A stretch of DNA of 64,000 bases. It comes from Phytophthora sp. 'mugwort'. Lineage: Eukaryota; Oomycota; Peronosporomycetes; Peronosporales; Peronosporaceae. The stretch spans positions 2,630,001 through 2,694,000 of the forward strand of contig JAUCEF010000003.1 in assembly GCA_033558025.1 (NCBI GenBank), read 5' to 3'. The first letter of the stretch is position 1, and the number at the start of each line of letters is the position of its first letter. Made by a program: the position numbers and the translations under genes. This document shows positions 22,834 through 34,177 of this stretch, piece after piece. Under the pieces are notes generated by a model. It saw only the letters and a program-made list of their open reading frames with translations. It was not told the DNA's origin and made no database searches.

Positions 22834-23173
22834 TGAGGGTTGCCGGGTTTTGGTACTGTGTACCAGTAACCGGTTAACCCGAACCGGTCCAACACGATCC
22901 CGCGATGTTTACGGTACGTTGTTTACGCAACCGATGATTAGACGAGTAGGATGATTGGACGAGTGCGGAGTGTTGGTGATTGGATGCACCAAATGATTGG
23001 ATGCAGGGCTGCATATCTATGTGGTAGACTAGGTAGTGTAAGCTCTGATAAATCAATCACTTTCGAATCTTCCTTCTTCAGCTCAAGTGGTCTTCACTCC
23101 GGTCTTCGCACCAAGTGCAGAACCCCCTTCGCTCCGTCCAAGCTGCGCTTATCAAGATCCATATCTTCTATCA
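22834..23173 (+). repeat. Copia-A LTR, subtype beta, shared by two internal regions
   Basis: It has a pol 3' end and purine tract on its left and a primer-binding site plus gag on its right. It therefore acts as 3' LTR for one copy and 5' LTR for the next, a tandem arrangement typical of LTR-LTR recombination. Confidence 0.87.
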
Positions 23174-23177
23174 GGTG

Positions 23178-23695
23178 ATGAGCCCAAGCACCATGTCTAC
23201 TGCCCAAGACGCCTCGACCGAGGTCTCCATCGACAAGTTCAACGGAGACAACTACGCGACGTGGAACCGCTACATGCGTGGCGTGTTCCTGACCAAGTCG
23301 GTGTGGCATGTCGTGGACCGGGAGACGACGCCAAGCTTCACGGACTCCCGGGCCAAGGACGACTACGTCAGTCGAGCAACATCGCTTTTGGACTGATGTT
23401 GCTTCACATGGACGCCGACTACCATCATGTGGTCGATGACTGCGAGGAAGCCTGGGTCGCATGGATGCGCTTGAAGACGCTGTACAGTGGATCGCAGAAG
23501 GCTGGTCGCATCTACCTCAAGCGACAGCTCTTCAGCATGGAAATGTCGGAAGGCGGCAATGTGTTGGTTGCATCATTGCAATGATGTCCTGAACATCAGC
23601 GCCAAGCTCAGCAGCATCGGCGCCAAGAGGCAGGACGAGGACGTGGCGATCTGCTTGCTGCAGTGTCTCCCCAAGAGCTACGAGAACGTCGTGTT
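23178..23695 (+). pseudogene. Copia-A gag fragment
   Basis: [14 protein letters not shown] from 23178. A base is missing near 23369 (GTCAGTCGAGC). The family-wide gag +1 break and palindrome lie near 23569. The copy ends at codons for ENVV (about 23692), where Copia-B LTR sequence begins. It carries different private changes from the gag at 26459. Confidence 0.87.
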
Positions 23696-24042
23696 TGTTG
23701 TCAAGAAGACGTCTCTGTTGTCAAGGAGACGCCTCGAGCAGCTGCTGTATACCGGTAAGATACCGGTATGACCTTCTCTCAGTGACACCGCAACCATCTC
23801 TGCGATTACGGGACGGTGTTTACGCTACGGACGATTACTCCATGGGTGGGTACAAGATTGTGGGTACAAGATGGGCTCTACGTGGCACTCGCCTATTGGC
23901 TGAAGTAACTCAGTATCCAATGGAGAATCCAGTAGAGTGTACCCAGTAGGTAGAACTGTAGGCTTAGAGGTAGCAAGAAGTTTGCGAACTAAGGACCTAA
24001 ATCAATCACGTTGCATTTTGCCATCAAGTGACCAAGCCTTTT
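23696..24042 (+). repeat. Solo Copia-B LTR with a duplicated 20-base start
   Basis: A 20-base partial LTR start (23696-23715, TGTTGTCAAGAAGACGTCTC) precedes a full LTR (23716-24042). The left neighbour is Copia-A gag and the right neighbour is Copia-A integrase C-terminus. The insertion is thus accompanied by loss of about 1.5 kb of Copia-A, or it joins two unrelated copies. Confidence 0.83.
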
Positions 24043-26104
24043 CAAGCCGAGTGTGAAGCACATGCGTGTCCTGACTCCGAAGGAGAAGCGACTCAAGTGG
24101 GATCCCAAGGCTCGCGCCGGATTGTTTCTGGGTTACGAAGAAGTGTCCAAGGCGTATCGACTTTATGACATCGAGGCGGGGCAGGTGGTCATCAGTCGCG
24201 ATATCAACTTCGATGAATCAACCTTTGGACTTTCATCGTCGATTTCTGATGAAGATGTCGACGACCTGGACTTCGACTCGCTCGACATCGACGATGATGG
24301 TCCGCGCCAGACGGAACACAAACAGGCAGGGAAGCGCAAGAGCCGCCCGAGTGACGAAGATAAAGCTGCCAGAAGACCGCGCGCTGTGCGTCATCGACCT
24401 GGACTGGAAGAAGCAAGTGCACCGAACGACTCCCCTTTGCACCGAACAGACGCAGATGAAGAAGAAAAGTCTGGAGACCAAGATGAAGAATCGACTCCAT
24501 CTGTGTTTTGGCGTGCAAGTGCCAACGTGGTCGAAGCAGCAGTGGACTTATCGGAGCCGTCGACATTCCAAGAAGCGGTCAACGGACCTGATCAAGTGCA
24601 TTGGCGCAAGGCTGTTCGCGCTGAGCTCAAGTCGATGCGACTTCGTGGTGTGTTTCGTGCTGCCAAGTTGCCCAGCGGATAACGTGCCATCGGTACCAAG
24701 TGGGTGTTCAAGATCAAGCGCAAAGCCGACGGATCGATCGAGAAATACAAGGCGCGCCTGGTGGCCAAGGGTTTCAAGCAGAAGTGCGGCATCGACTACA
24801 CGGAGACGTTCTCGCCCGTGGTCAAGTACGTGACGCTGCGCATGGTCATCGCGATCGCCAAGTATTTCGACTGGCCTCTGGACTAACTCGACGTGGTAAC
24901 GGCATTTCTGTACGGCGTCATGAAGGAAGTCGTGTACTGCGTGGTTCCTGAAGGCGTCGAGCTGGATGGTGATTTCGACTGCCTGGAATTGGTGAAGGCG
25001 ATCTACGGTCTCAAGCAAGCTTCGCGCGTATGGAACGAGACCTTCGACGAATTCGTGTGTTCTATCGGTTTTCAAGTTTCAGCCTTCGACCCGTGCCTCT
25101 ACATCAAGATTGTCGATGGCCACTGTGTGCTCGTGCTGGTCTACGTGGTCGATGTGTTGGTCACCGGAAGTTCACCCGAGCTGATCTCACGCACGAAGAA
25201 CGACCTCAAGACACGCTTTAAAATGACTGACAGTGGCAAGTGTGTGTTCGTCCTTGGAATCGAGCTGGTGGATAGCCCGGACGGCAGCGTGACGATGTGC
25301 CAGCGGCGTTATGTGGATGATATCCTGAAGCGTTTCGGTATGGACGAGTGCAAGGCTGTGGTGAGTCCGGTAGACATGAGCACTCGACTGGTTCCAAGTG
25401 ACGCAGCGACCAAGGTGAACGCTCCGTTTCGCGAAGCTGTGGGTGCCCTCATGCACTTGATGACTACTACTCGCCCGGATATCGCGTACGCAGTGGGCTA
25501 TGTATCGCGCTTCATGGAGAACCCCCAAGAGGAACACTGGGTTGCGGTCAAGCGCATTTTTCGCTATCTACAAGGCACCAAGACGCATGGAATCTGTTTC
25601 AAGCCAGGCAACAAGATCGACTTTCGTGGGTATTCGGATGCGGACTGGGCTGGCGACCTCGCGGACCGCAAGTCGACTTCCGGCTACACGTTCATGCTGA
25701 TGGGTGCGCCAGTGAGCTGGGGAAGCAAGAAACAGTCAAGTGTTTCGCTGTCTACGAGCGAGGCGGAATACATCGCGCTCAGTCTGGCGATCCAAGAAGG
25801 CAAGTGGATTCATCGCCTGCTATGCGAGATTTTGGCGACTGCCAACGAGACTGGACCTGAGCTCAAGATCCGCGAAGACAACCAGTCGTGCATCAAGATG
25901 ACGAAGAACCCAGTGAACCATGGTCGCGCCAAGCTCATCGACATCAAGTACCATCACATCCGTGATGAGGTCAAGCGCGGCGAAGGCAAGCTCGAGTATT
26001 GTGAGACTTCAATCATGCTCGCGGACATCATGACCAAAGCGCTGCCAGGACCGCGCCACATGGATCTGACGGCGTCCCTCGGAATCCACGCGTGTTCGCA
26101 TTGA
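24043..26104 (+). pseudogene. Copia-A integrase end, RT and RNase H
   Basis: It starts in the integrase C-terminus (KPSVKHMRV; about 30 bases after this are deleted). It has TAA after AKLPSG (about 24680), TAA before LDVVTAF (24884-24886), and then an uninterrupted frame 24893-26104 with YVVD and RNase H motifs GYSDADWAGD and TSEAEYIAL. The stop pattern is that of the minus-strand copy at 18239-20165. Confidence 0.9.
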
Positions 26105-26114
26105 GGGGGCGTAT

Positions 26115-26454
26115 TGAGGGTTGCCGGGTTTTGGTACTGTGTACCATAAACCGGTTAACCCGAACCGGTCCAACACGATCCCGCGATGTTTACGGTACGT
26201 TGTTTACGCAACCGATGATTAGACGAGTAGGATGATTGGACGAGTGCGGAGTGTTGGTGATTGGATGCACCAAATGATTGGATGCAGGGCTGCATATCTA
26301 TGTGGTAGACTAGGTAGTGTAAGCTCTGATAAATCAATCACTTTCGAATCTTCCTTCTTCAGCTCAAGTGGTCTTCACTCCGGTCTTCGCACCAAGTGCA
26401 GAACCCCCTTCGCTCCGTCCAAGCTGCGCTTATCAAGATCTATATCTTCTATCA
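26115..26454 (+). repeat. Copia-A LTR, subtype beta, shared by two internal regions
   Basis: It lies between the pol end with purine tract (to 26114) and the primer-binding site plus gag start (26459). Like the LTR at 22834, it joins the 3' end of one unit to the 5' end of another. Confidence 0.87.
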
Positions 26455-26458
26455 GGTG

Positions 26459-27348
26459 ATGAGCCCAAGCACCATGTCCTCTGCCCAAGACGTCTCGACC
26501 AAGGTCTCCATCGACAAGTTCAACGGAGACAACTACGCGACGTGGAACCGCTACATGCGCGGCGTGTTCCTGACCAAGTCCACGTGGCACGTAGTGAATC
26601 GGGAAACGTCTCCAACCTTTACGGACTCTCGGGCCAAGGACGACTAAATCAAGTCGAGCAACATCGCTTTTGGACTGATGTTGCTTCACATGGACGCCGA
26701 CTACCATCATGTGGTCGATGACTGCGAGGAAGCCTGGGTCGCGTGGACGCGCTTGAAGACGCTGTACGGTGGATCGCAGAAGGCTGGTCGCATCTACCTC
26801 AAGCGACAGCTCTTCAGCATGGAGATGTCGGAAGGCGGCAATGTGTTGGTTGCATCATTGCAATGATGTCCTGAACATCAGCGCCAAGCTCAGCAGCATC
26901 GGCGCCAAGAGGCAGGACGAGGACGTGGCGATCTGCTTGCTGCGCAGTCTCCCCAAGAGCTACGAGAACGTCGTGCTGAACTTGGAGATGAGTGCGCGGA
27001 GCTGCGGTCGCAAGACGTTGTGAAGGTGCTCACGAACGAGCACATCAAGCGAGGAAGGCGAGAAGACGGCGACGGTGAAGACTGAGAACGCGACCAAGGC
27101 GTTCAACACCGACCGTGAGCCTCGTCAGTGCACGTACTGCGGTAAATTGGGGCACATCATTGACAAGTGCTGGACCAAGCAGAAGGACGAGAACCGAGGG
27201 CCAAGACGCGGCGGCAACGGCCGTGGACGCGGGGCCAACAACATCCAGTGGAGAAACGACAGCGACGGCTACGACAACGACATCGAGTGGCGTTCGCGGT
27301 TTCCCTGGAATGTGGAGTTTCGACGGACAAGGGTGTGTCCGGGATATG
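26459..27348 (+). pseudogene. Copia-A gag to protease start
   Basis: [12 protein letters not shown] from 26459, TAA after DSRAKDD (about 26645), the family-wide +1 break near 26862, private indels near 27000 and 27052, then zinc knuckle [14 protein letters not shown]. It ends in the protease region after the codons for DKGVSG. The same private lesions occur in the minus-strand copy between 22123 and 21260. Confidence 0.88.
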
Positions 27349-27691
27349 TGATAGAAGGTATGGATCTTGATAAGCGAAGCTTAGACGGATAGAAGGGGGT
27401 TCTGCACTTGGTGTGAGGACCGGAGTGAAGACCACTTGAGCTGAAGATGGAAGATTCGAAAGTGATTGATTTATCGGAACTTACACTACCTAGTCTACCA
27501 CATAGATATGCAGCCCTGCATCCAATCATTTGGTGCGTCCAATCACCAACACTCTGTACTCGTCCAATCATCCTACTCGTCTAGTCATCGGTTGCGTAAA
27601 CAACGTACCGTAAACATCGCGGGATCGTGTTGGACCGGTTCGGGTTAACCGGTTACTGGTACACGGTACCACACAAACCCGGCAACCCTCA
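27349..27691 (-). repeat. Copia-A LTR, subtype beta, minus strand
   Basis: From TGAGGGTTGCC (27691) to TTCTATCA (27349) on the minus strand. It sits between Copia-A protease and a Copia-C gag. No target duplication is visible, so this LTR probably marks a rearrangement junction rather than a simple solo LTR. Confidence 0.83.
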
Positions 27692-30629
27692 ATAATCACG
27701 CTTCTGGGAAGTCTCAGCGAGTGTACCAGTTCCTCATCACGGCGTTGGAGTCAAGGGTCGACTCGCTGTCGTGGGAACTCGTGACGGCTCGGCTGCTGCA
27801 TGAGGACATGAAGCGCAACGGCAAGGTGGTGGTGTTGATGGCACCACGCACGGACAAGCGTTCATGACGAGCGACAGCGGAAAGCGCAAGGGTCGTCAGG
27901 CGCCGAAGACGAGTGCCTGCCACTCCTGTGGCGAACAAAGGCATTGGATCGCCAAGTGCTCTGTGAGGATTCGCGAGAACGCGGGACGCTAGAAACTGCA
28001 GCGTGCAAGCGTCGCTCAAGTGGAAGAAGAATCGGGTGACTACCTGTTCTCGGTTGGTGGCAAGGGCACCAAGTCGAGTGAAGCTTGGCTGGTCGACTCC
28101 GGTGCGACGCAGCACATGACTCAAAAAGAGTACCTGAAGAATTACAAGAAGATCTCTCCGATGGACGTACGCCTCGCGGACGACGGTGTTGTTCAAGCGG
28201 TGGGGACCGGTGACATTGTGATGTCGATGAAAGCGCCACAAGGGATCAAGAAGGGTGTGCTTACCAGTGTATGGCACATCACGAACTTGTCACGGAACTT
28301 GTTCTCCGTTGGACGCTTCACCAAGGATGTTGGTCCGGTTACGTTCGAATCCGACGGGTGCTTCACCACGGCAAGAAGCTCAAGTGGAAGCTTGGTGAGC
28401 GCGCGGGCAAGGGACTGTTCAAGTGGTGCATGACTCCGATCATGCCGGACGAGGCCAACATGTCGAGCTCGAAGGATCGCAATGGGGACACCACTTCGTA
28501 CCTCTGGCACCTTCGACTTGGACACATTGGCCACGGTGGGTTTTTTTTTAGACGCCATCATCAAGAAGGGCTATGGCGTTGGGATTGACATCGCGGCAGT
28601 GAAGAAGTGGGAGCTATGTGATGGGTGTGCACTCGGCAAGCAAACTCGAGTGAGCTACATGCCAAAGTCACCGAGCCACGCCCGATAACTGCTGGAAGTC
28701 ATCCACAGCGATGTGTGTGGTCCCATGCAGTCGGTGACGTTTAGCGGTAAACGCTATTTCGTTACGTTCATCGACGAGTACTCGCACTTTTGTGTGGTGT
28801 ATTTACTTCGAAACAAGTCGGAAGTGGCGGATAAGTTTGCCGAGTTTGTCGCTTATGCGGAAACCCAAACTGGCAAAGTTGTGAAAACACTCCGCTGCGA
28901 CAACGGTGGCAAATATACGTCAGGCGAAATGGCCAAGTTCTGCAAGCGTCGCGGTATCGAACAGAAGTTCACGCCACCTTACACTCCGCAGTTGAACGGG
29001 ATGGCGGAATTAATGAATTGAAAGCTGGTGGAATGCGCGCGCTGCATGTTGGAGCATGCAGGATTGTCCAAGTCGTACTGGGGGGTGGATGACCGATACT
29101 TTCCTTCGCAATCGGTGTCCGACGCGCGCTACCAGCGACGACAAGTCGCCGCACCAGGTTTGGACCGGGAAGAAACCGTTGCTGGCAAATCTGAAGGTAT
29201 TCGGATGCCATGCGTATGTGACGGTCCCGAAGGAGAAAGGCACCAAGCTCGACGCTCGAGCAGTACAATGTCGTTTTCTCGGGTACTCGGAGCATGAGAA
29301 ACGTATCGCTTCGAGGTGATTAAGAGCGGTCGCGTACTGGTCAGTCGCGATGCGCAAGTTATGGAGGACCTTTTCGACGGTGGGAGACGCAGTTACGACC
29401 AAGATGCTGTCGTTGAACTTCAAGATGAAGTGTCAACAGACCAAGAAACATCGTCCGAAGATGAGTCTCAAGACGATTCGGTACCTCTCCAAGATTTTGA
29501 GCCCGGCACGAAGCGACACCAGCGGACACAATCGCTTGAAAAGTCTGTGGAAATTTCACGAAGTAAGCGACAAATCCGACTGCAGACACTGGAAGAGCTG
29601 TCAACGGTCGCAAGAGGAGAAGAAGACTACGAAGCGGCATACGTTGTGGATTCAGTGGGAGACATGCCGACCACGTTCAAGTCGGCGATGGAATCCAGCA
29701 ACGCGGCCAGGTGGAAAGATGCGTGCGACTCAGAAGTCGATTCGTTTCGCAAGAACAAGACATGGGTGTTGGTGCCATTGCCGAAGGGTCGCAAGGCAAT
29801 CAGCTGCCGATGGGTGTTTCGCATCAAGGAGAATCAAGTTAGAGAGATCGAGCGATTCAAGGCGCGACTAGTGGCCAAGGGATTTTCACAGAAGTACGGC
29901 ATCGACTATGAAGAGACGTTTGCGCCGGTAGCCAAGTTCACGTCGATCAGATTCTGCTCAGTTTGGCGGCTAAGTACAACCTGACGGTGCACCAGATGGA
30001 TGTCAAGACAACTTTTCTCAACCGACTACTTGACGAAGACATCTACATGGCGCAGCCGGACGGATATGTCGATGCGCGCCATGTAGATGTCTTCGTTCAC
30101 CAAGACTATGTCTACTAGCTGAAGCGCTCCCTTTACGGTCTGAAGCAGTCCAGTCGCCGCGGATGTGGAACCAGACCATCGACAAGTTCATGCTCGAAAT
30201 GGGGTTCACGAAGTGCAAAGCCGATCACTGCATCTACGTCAAGTGGGACGATCAAGACATGATCTTCGTCGCTGTGTCGACGACCTGGTCCTCGCATGCA
30301 AAAACGACGAGCTGCTCCAGATGACGAAGAAGGCACTAAGTGAGCGGTTCGAGATGACAGACCTCGGCCACAAGGACTTCCTCGGCATGGAAATCGATCA
30401 AGATGTTGCAAGTGGCAAAGTGTCCAAGCGTAAGACCAAGTTTGCGAAAGACATTCTGGAGAAGTTTGGCATGGAGAACAGCAACCCCGTCAAGACGCCG
30501 CAACATTCAGGACTCAAGTTGACCAAGGCCATGTGCGAAGGAGGCTGCAAGCACGAGGAGACCATGGCAAAGGTGCCGTACCGCAATGCTGTCGGCTGCC
30601 TGATGTATCTCATGGTGGGGACGCGACCG
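27692..30629 (+). pseudogene. Copia-C gag-pol, heavily decayed
   Basis: It is a diverged relative of Copia-B. Gag is partial (HEDMKRNGK), then the zinc knuckle SCGEQRHWIAKC, protease AWLVDSGATQHM, pre-integrase domain with an inserted run of T near 28541-28549, integrase (HSDVCGPM, RCDNGGKY), stops at 28686 and 29019, RT ([17 protein letters not shown]), and a late RT fragment to about 30625. RT motif A has a shift near 29953, and the catalytic loop is disrupted near 30275. A 19-base inverted copy interrupts RT at 30035-30094. RNase H is lost where the next LTR begins. Confidence 0.87.
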
Positions 30630-30975
30630 TATTGTCAAGAAGGCGTCTCGTCCAGCCCCGGCGTACCAGTAGAAACCGGTATGGCCTTCAAGTCCGTGGA
30701 GTCATAATCGCTTGTGTGATTATGGGACACTGATGATGGCACATGGATTACGGGACGCTGTTGACGTATCGACGATTACGCACACGTGGGTCCAAGGTTG
30801 TGGGTACAAGATGGGGATACGACGTGTCACTCGCTGATTGGCTGGAAGAACTCAGTAGCCAGTAAGGAATCCAGTAGAGTGTATCCAGTAGGTAGAAGTG
30901 AGGCTTAGAGTAGCTTAGCGAACTAAGGACCGAATCAATCACTTTGCATTTCGCTCTAAAGACCACAAGCCTTTT
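30630..30975 (+). repeat. Copia-C 5' LTR (346 bp)
   Basis: It starts TATTGTCAAGAAGGCGTCTCG and ends CACAAGCCTTTT, followed by GGTTATGAGCCC. It is related to the Copia-B LTR throughout but diverged. It is inserted in, or recombined with, the pol of the preceding Copia-C. Confidence 0.83.
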
Positions 30976-30979
30976 GGTT

Positions 30980-31410
30980 ATGAGCCCAAGCCCCGCAGAC
31001 TCAGCCCAAGACTTCGACTACGCCTTCGCCATGGACAACCCACAAATACGACCGCTCGCATCAACTAGTTCGACGGAACCAACTTCCACATGTGGAAGCT
31101 CAAGATGCAAATTGTGCTCGAGGAGCGCGAGCTCTGGGAAGTTGTATGCGGTGATAGAAGCTGGAGAACTGCACCACGGCGTTGGATCAAGCGGCATTCA
31201 AGCGGAAGTCGCGCAAGGCGATGGCGATCATCTGCCTCGCGATGGAGGATTCGCAGCTACAGTTGTTCGGTCGGCGGGTGGCGCGCATGATGCATGGTCA
31301 AGGCTAGAAGGACACTTCGAGAAGAAGAGTTTGGTCAATAAGCTCTTCCGTCGTCGACGTTTGTTCACGACGATGATGGACGAAGGTGATGATGTGCTGG
31401 ATCACATCAA
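30980..31410 (+). pseudogene. Copia-C gag, broken, cut by the virus-like element
   Basis: It starts MSPSPADSAQDFDYAF, with frameshifts near 31070 and 31150. The Gag motif GHFEKKSLVNKLF near 31312 matches Copia-B gag. Homology stops at about 31410 (DHINK), where AT-rich virus-like sequence begins. Confidence 0.85.
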
Positions 31411-31423
31411 CAAGATCTCCAGC

Positions 31424-32282
31424 TGTTGATGATGCTTGGATTATCGTTTCCTAAGTCAAGCTCGCCCTTTAGCTTATCATACTCAGCTCGAAGGGTCTCA
31501 AGTGGGTTCGTGAGCTTGTCGTGGAAATTATACTGGAGATGTGTGATGGCACGAATCTCCTTAAACATTTTGTTTTTTCGACGATACTGAGTTTATTGTA
31601 AGCAGCTTGGGCAATCTGATGCTTATACACAAGGGTCCTGATCATAGCTTGGAGACTATCGCGATATTGCATTAGGTCCGCACTTCCTTCGATTTGGTTG
31701 TACAATCACAAGTGTATTTGCATTCAGATCAGGTAAACGTATGTACTTTCTACCAAGCTGACGATATATGTACGCGTTTGGAGTTGCTAAGCCCTGGATC
31801 TCATTGAGATTGTAAGTACGACCCCGTCGGACTACTCCATCCAGGGGAGTTACACCCGCGCCTCTTAGGCCACGTCCCTCTAATTTAGGGAGAGCGTCAG
31901 AATATCGCTTAGCTTTAGAATTGTATACTGACTTCGTAGTCTCATCGCTGATTGAGCGGCCTTCAGAGCTGATCTTAATGGTTTTGAGTGTGAACCTCTC
32001 ACAGCGTCCTTAGCGGCTTCATATCGCTTCTGAGCCTCGCCATATGTTGGAAAGCTGCTCGGCCTCATCGTGAAGCTTCTGCAATTCATCTGGTCCCTCA
32101 ACATATTCCTCAGTACTTTGACGTTTGATGTCTTGAACGCCACCTAAGATATCTTCATTTAGAATCTTAAGATTTTCATCAAGGTTTGCTCGCCTTTGTT
32201 TATCAAGTTCCTTTTCCTTCACCAGTTTGGCTGGTTCTTCATCGTTTGATGGAAATTGATTCTCAACGCCGGAAGGTAACAA
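31424..32282 (-). pseudogene. Virus-like element ORF of unknown function, C-terminal part
   Basis: The frame opens at 32282, with shifts near 32045, 31890 and 31700 and no clean stop before the copia junction. An N-terminal half is rich in Glu and Lys (LKILNEDILGGVQDI, likely coiled coil). A Gly/Arg patch (GRGLRGAG) follows, then a segment with LGRKYIRLPDL and finally GELDLGNDNPSII. From memory, the LGxKYI and GNDNP modules resemble uncharacterised ORFs that accompany protein-primed polymerases in integrated viruses; I cannot confirm this. A structural or particle-associated role is only a guess. Confidence 0.4.
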
Positions 32283-32375
32283 TCTAATTCTTCAGAGTAG
32301 TTCAATAACGATGTGAAAGTATCCATCCACCGGATGGTCTTCATGAGATCAGATCAAGCATTACCAGTTACTTGC

Positions 32376-33807
32376 TTATTTTTTTCTATTTCTGATATTT
32401 AATGGACGAGTGGGTGCTGGCTCACCGAAATAATAATTCGAATGAGGTTTTAACCTTTTTTTAGTATCAACAATCGGCTTCAGGCGAAATGCGATAGCAA
32501 CACATTCGCTCGCCAACTGACTGTAATAATCTGTTAGGATTCTTCTGGCGTCGTTGTCGGCGTTGGTCAGCTTTGGTTCCATATCTTCATCGGCGCCGCT
32601 CATTACTCCATGTCAGGCTTCCCCCTCACCTGGTGTGAAATCCTTCGCTACCTTTTTCTCATCCTGTTTACCGATTAATATCAAGTCCTCCGGCGTTGGC
32701 CATATTACAAACGATTGGAATGTGATTGCTCAATTGTCTCTCTTAGTGATAGCAGGCTTCGTACGATTACTATCTTTACCAAATACACTAATGGAATTAC
32801 CATCAACCCATATATATTCATCTACATCAGCAGAAGGTGCTTTATTCTCCCTAACGAGAATTGGAATAATTTTCTTTCTCAACCCCTTAGCTTCAAGCAC
32901 TTCCTTATTTCTGCTAATGGTCCAGAATAGTTTAATCTTGCTGTTAGATTGGTCAGACGTTGTGGATGTTGACTTATCGAATAGAAAACTATCATCAAGT
33001 CTTTGCTTCGTGCGATCTGCATCATCCTCTTCTGAACATTGAGTCGTTTTTGCTTCGATCCTATAAGTTGCCATACCTGATAGGGGATCGACTTATCTTC
33101 TTTCTCCATTTCACGGCGTACTTCCTTTGCAGTTAGGTATGCGAGGAAGCGAACATCTTTCGTCAAGACTTCCCTGATATGTTCCTATGTCTCAGACCAA
33201 TCGATATTTGGTGCTAAAGATACTCTATTTAGCTTAATGCTATATTCTTCGCATTTACCAACGTAATATTTCGATATCTGACGACCGTTAGAAGCAAGAG
33301 GGTGAATACGTAAGTCGGCAAGAATCGGATAAACCTCAAATATTTGAGCAACTGCTGTCTTAGATTGCTCTTGATCATCATCTTCTTCATTTATAAATCC
33401 TGCGAAGTCTTCCGCTTCTTCAATCTGTGTTCCAATATCTGTAGTCTTAGGACGAATCTGAACTTTTCTATTAGTCGTACGCACTCTGTTTGTATTAGTT
33501 TCACCATCAATTGAAACAGGGTGAGGTTCAGTGTTTGTTTCGACAGTTGATACTCAGGGTTTGTCTGGGAGGATTCATCACTAACCGTTTTTTTAAGGAC
33601 TGGGACGACTCGGTAGTTGAGTCTGAGTTGATTCAGTTGATTTCTTCGCTACAGTAGTTATGCCATTCGAGATATCATTAACCCATGACGCACCTTCATA
33701 CATCTCCCGCCTGATTTCGGCTTGCTGAACACGTCTTTGAGACCTTCCGCAAGAAGCTCCTGGCGCTTCTGCTCTCTCTGAGCGAGGGATGTGAAATTAG
33801 GGAACAT
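32376..33807 (-). pseudogene. Virus-like element ORF of unknown function
   Basis: ATG at 33807 (MFPNFTSLAQREQKRQ), stop at 32376, broken by shifts near 33690, 33540, 33180, 32990 and 32720. The encoded protein would be about 450 residues, highly charged, with an acidic middle (INEEDDDQEQ near 33375) and a lysine-rich C-terminus. No domain is recognised. It lies immediately after the integrase block, where Polintons carry structural or processing genes, but nothing seen allows an assignment. Confidence 0.4.
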
Positions 33808-33864
33808 GGTGAGTCTATATATCATTCTAATCATAAACAAAAAATGGGTGGATAAATACTCTCA

Positions 33865-34165
33865 CCAGTAGCTCGGCATAACTGAATCGTGGTGAAACGA
33901 TGCGTACGAATGGCATATATGATTTCGCTCATTTAGTAGATTGCAACAGCGATCATGATGCAATGAATGGGACGCCAAAGACGATTTCCAATTGTCGCTG
34001 GTATTTACGATTGACAGCTGTTTTACGATAGCTTGCTGTTGCATCAAGATTCAGCAACTCGTTTTTAATGCGGCTCACTTCCTGAATGATTCATAGCTTT
34101 CGACGAAGCTTAGCAAGCTCACGTTCCTTTTCTAAACAATTCGGACATCTATTTTGGGTTGGTTT
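33865..34165 (-). pseudogene. Small CxxC / coiled-coil ORF of the virus-like element
   Basis: The minus strand encodes NRCPNCLEKERELAKLRRK followed, after a stop, by KNELLNLDATASYR and NRKYQRQLEIVFGVPF. This gives a short Cys-x-x-Cys start and a predicted helical region of about 60 residues. The layout (CPNCLEK followed by heptads) suggests a small DNA- or protein-binding accessory factor. It lies between the integrase and the unknown ORF at 33807. Function unknown. Confidence 0.35.
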
Positions 34166-34177
34166 CTATATATCAAG

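Noticed and set aside
1..31400. CRISPR array or bacterial-type phage region suggested by repeated motifs
   Set aside because: The repeats are long LTRs with Copia gag-pol between them, and the window has spliceosomal introns, so it is eukaryotic.
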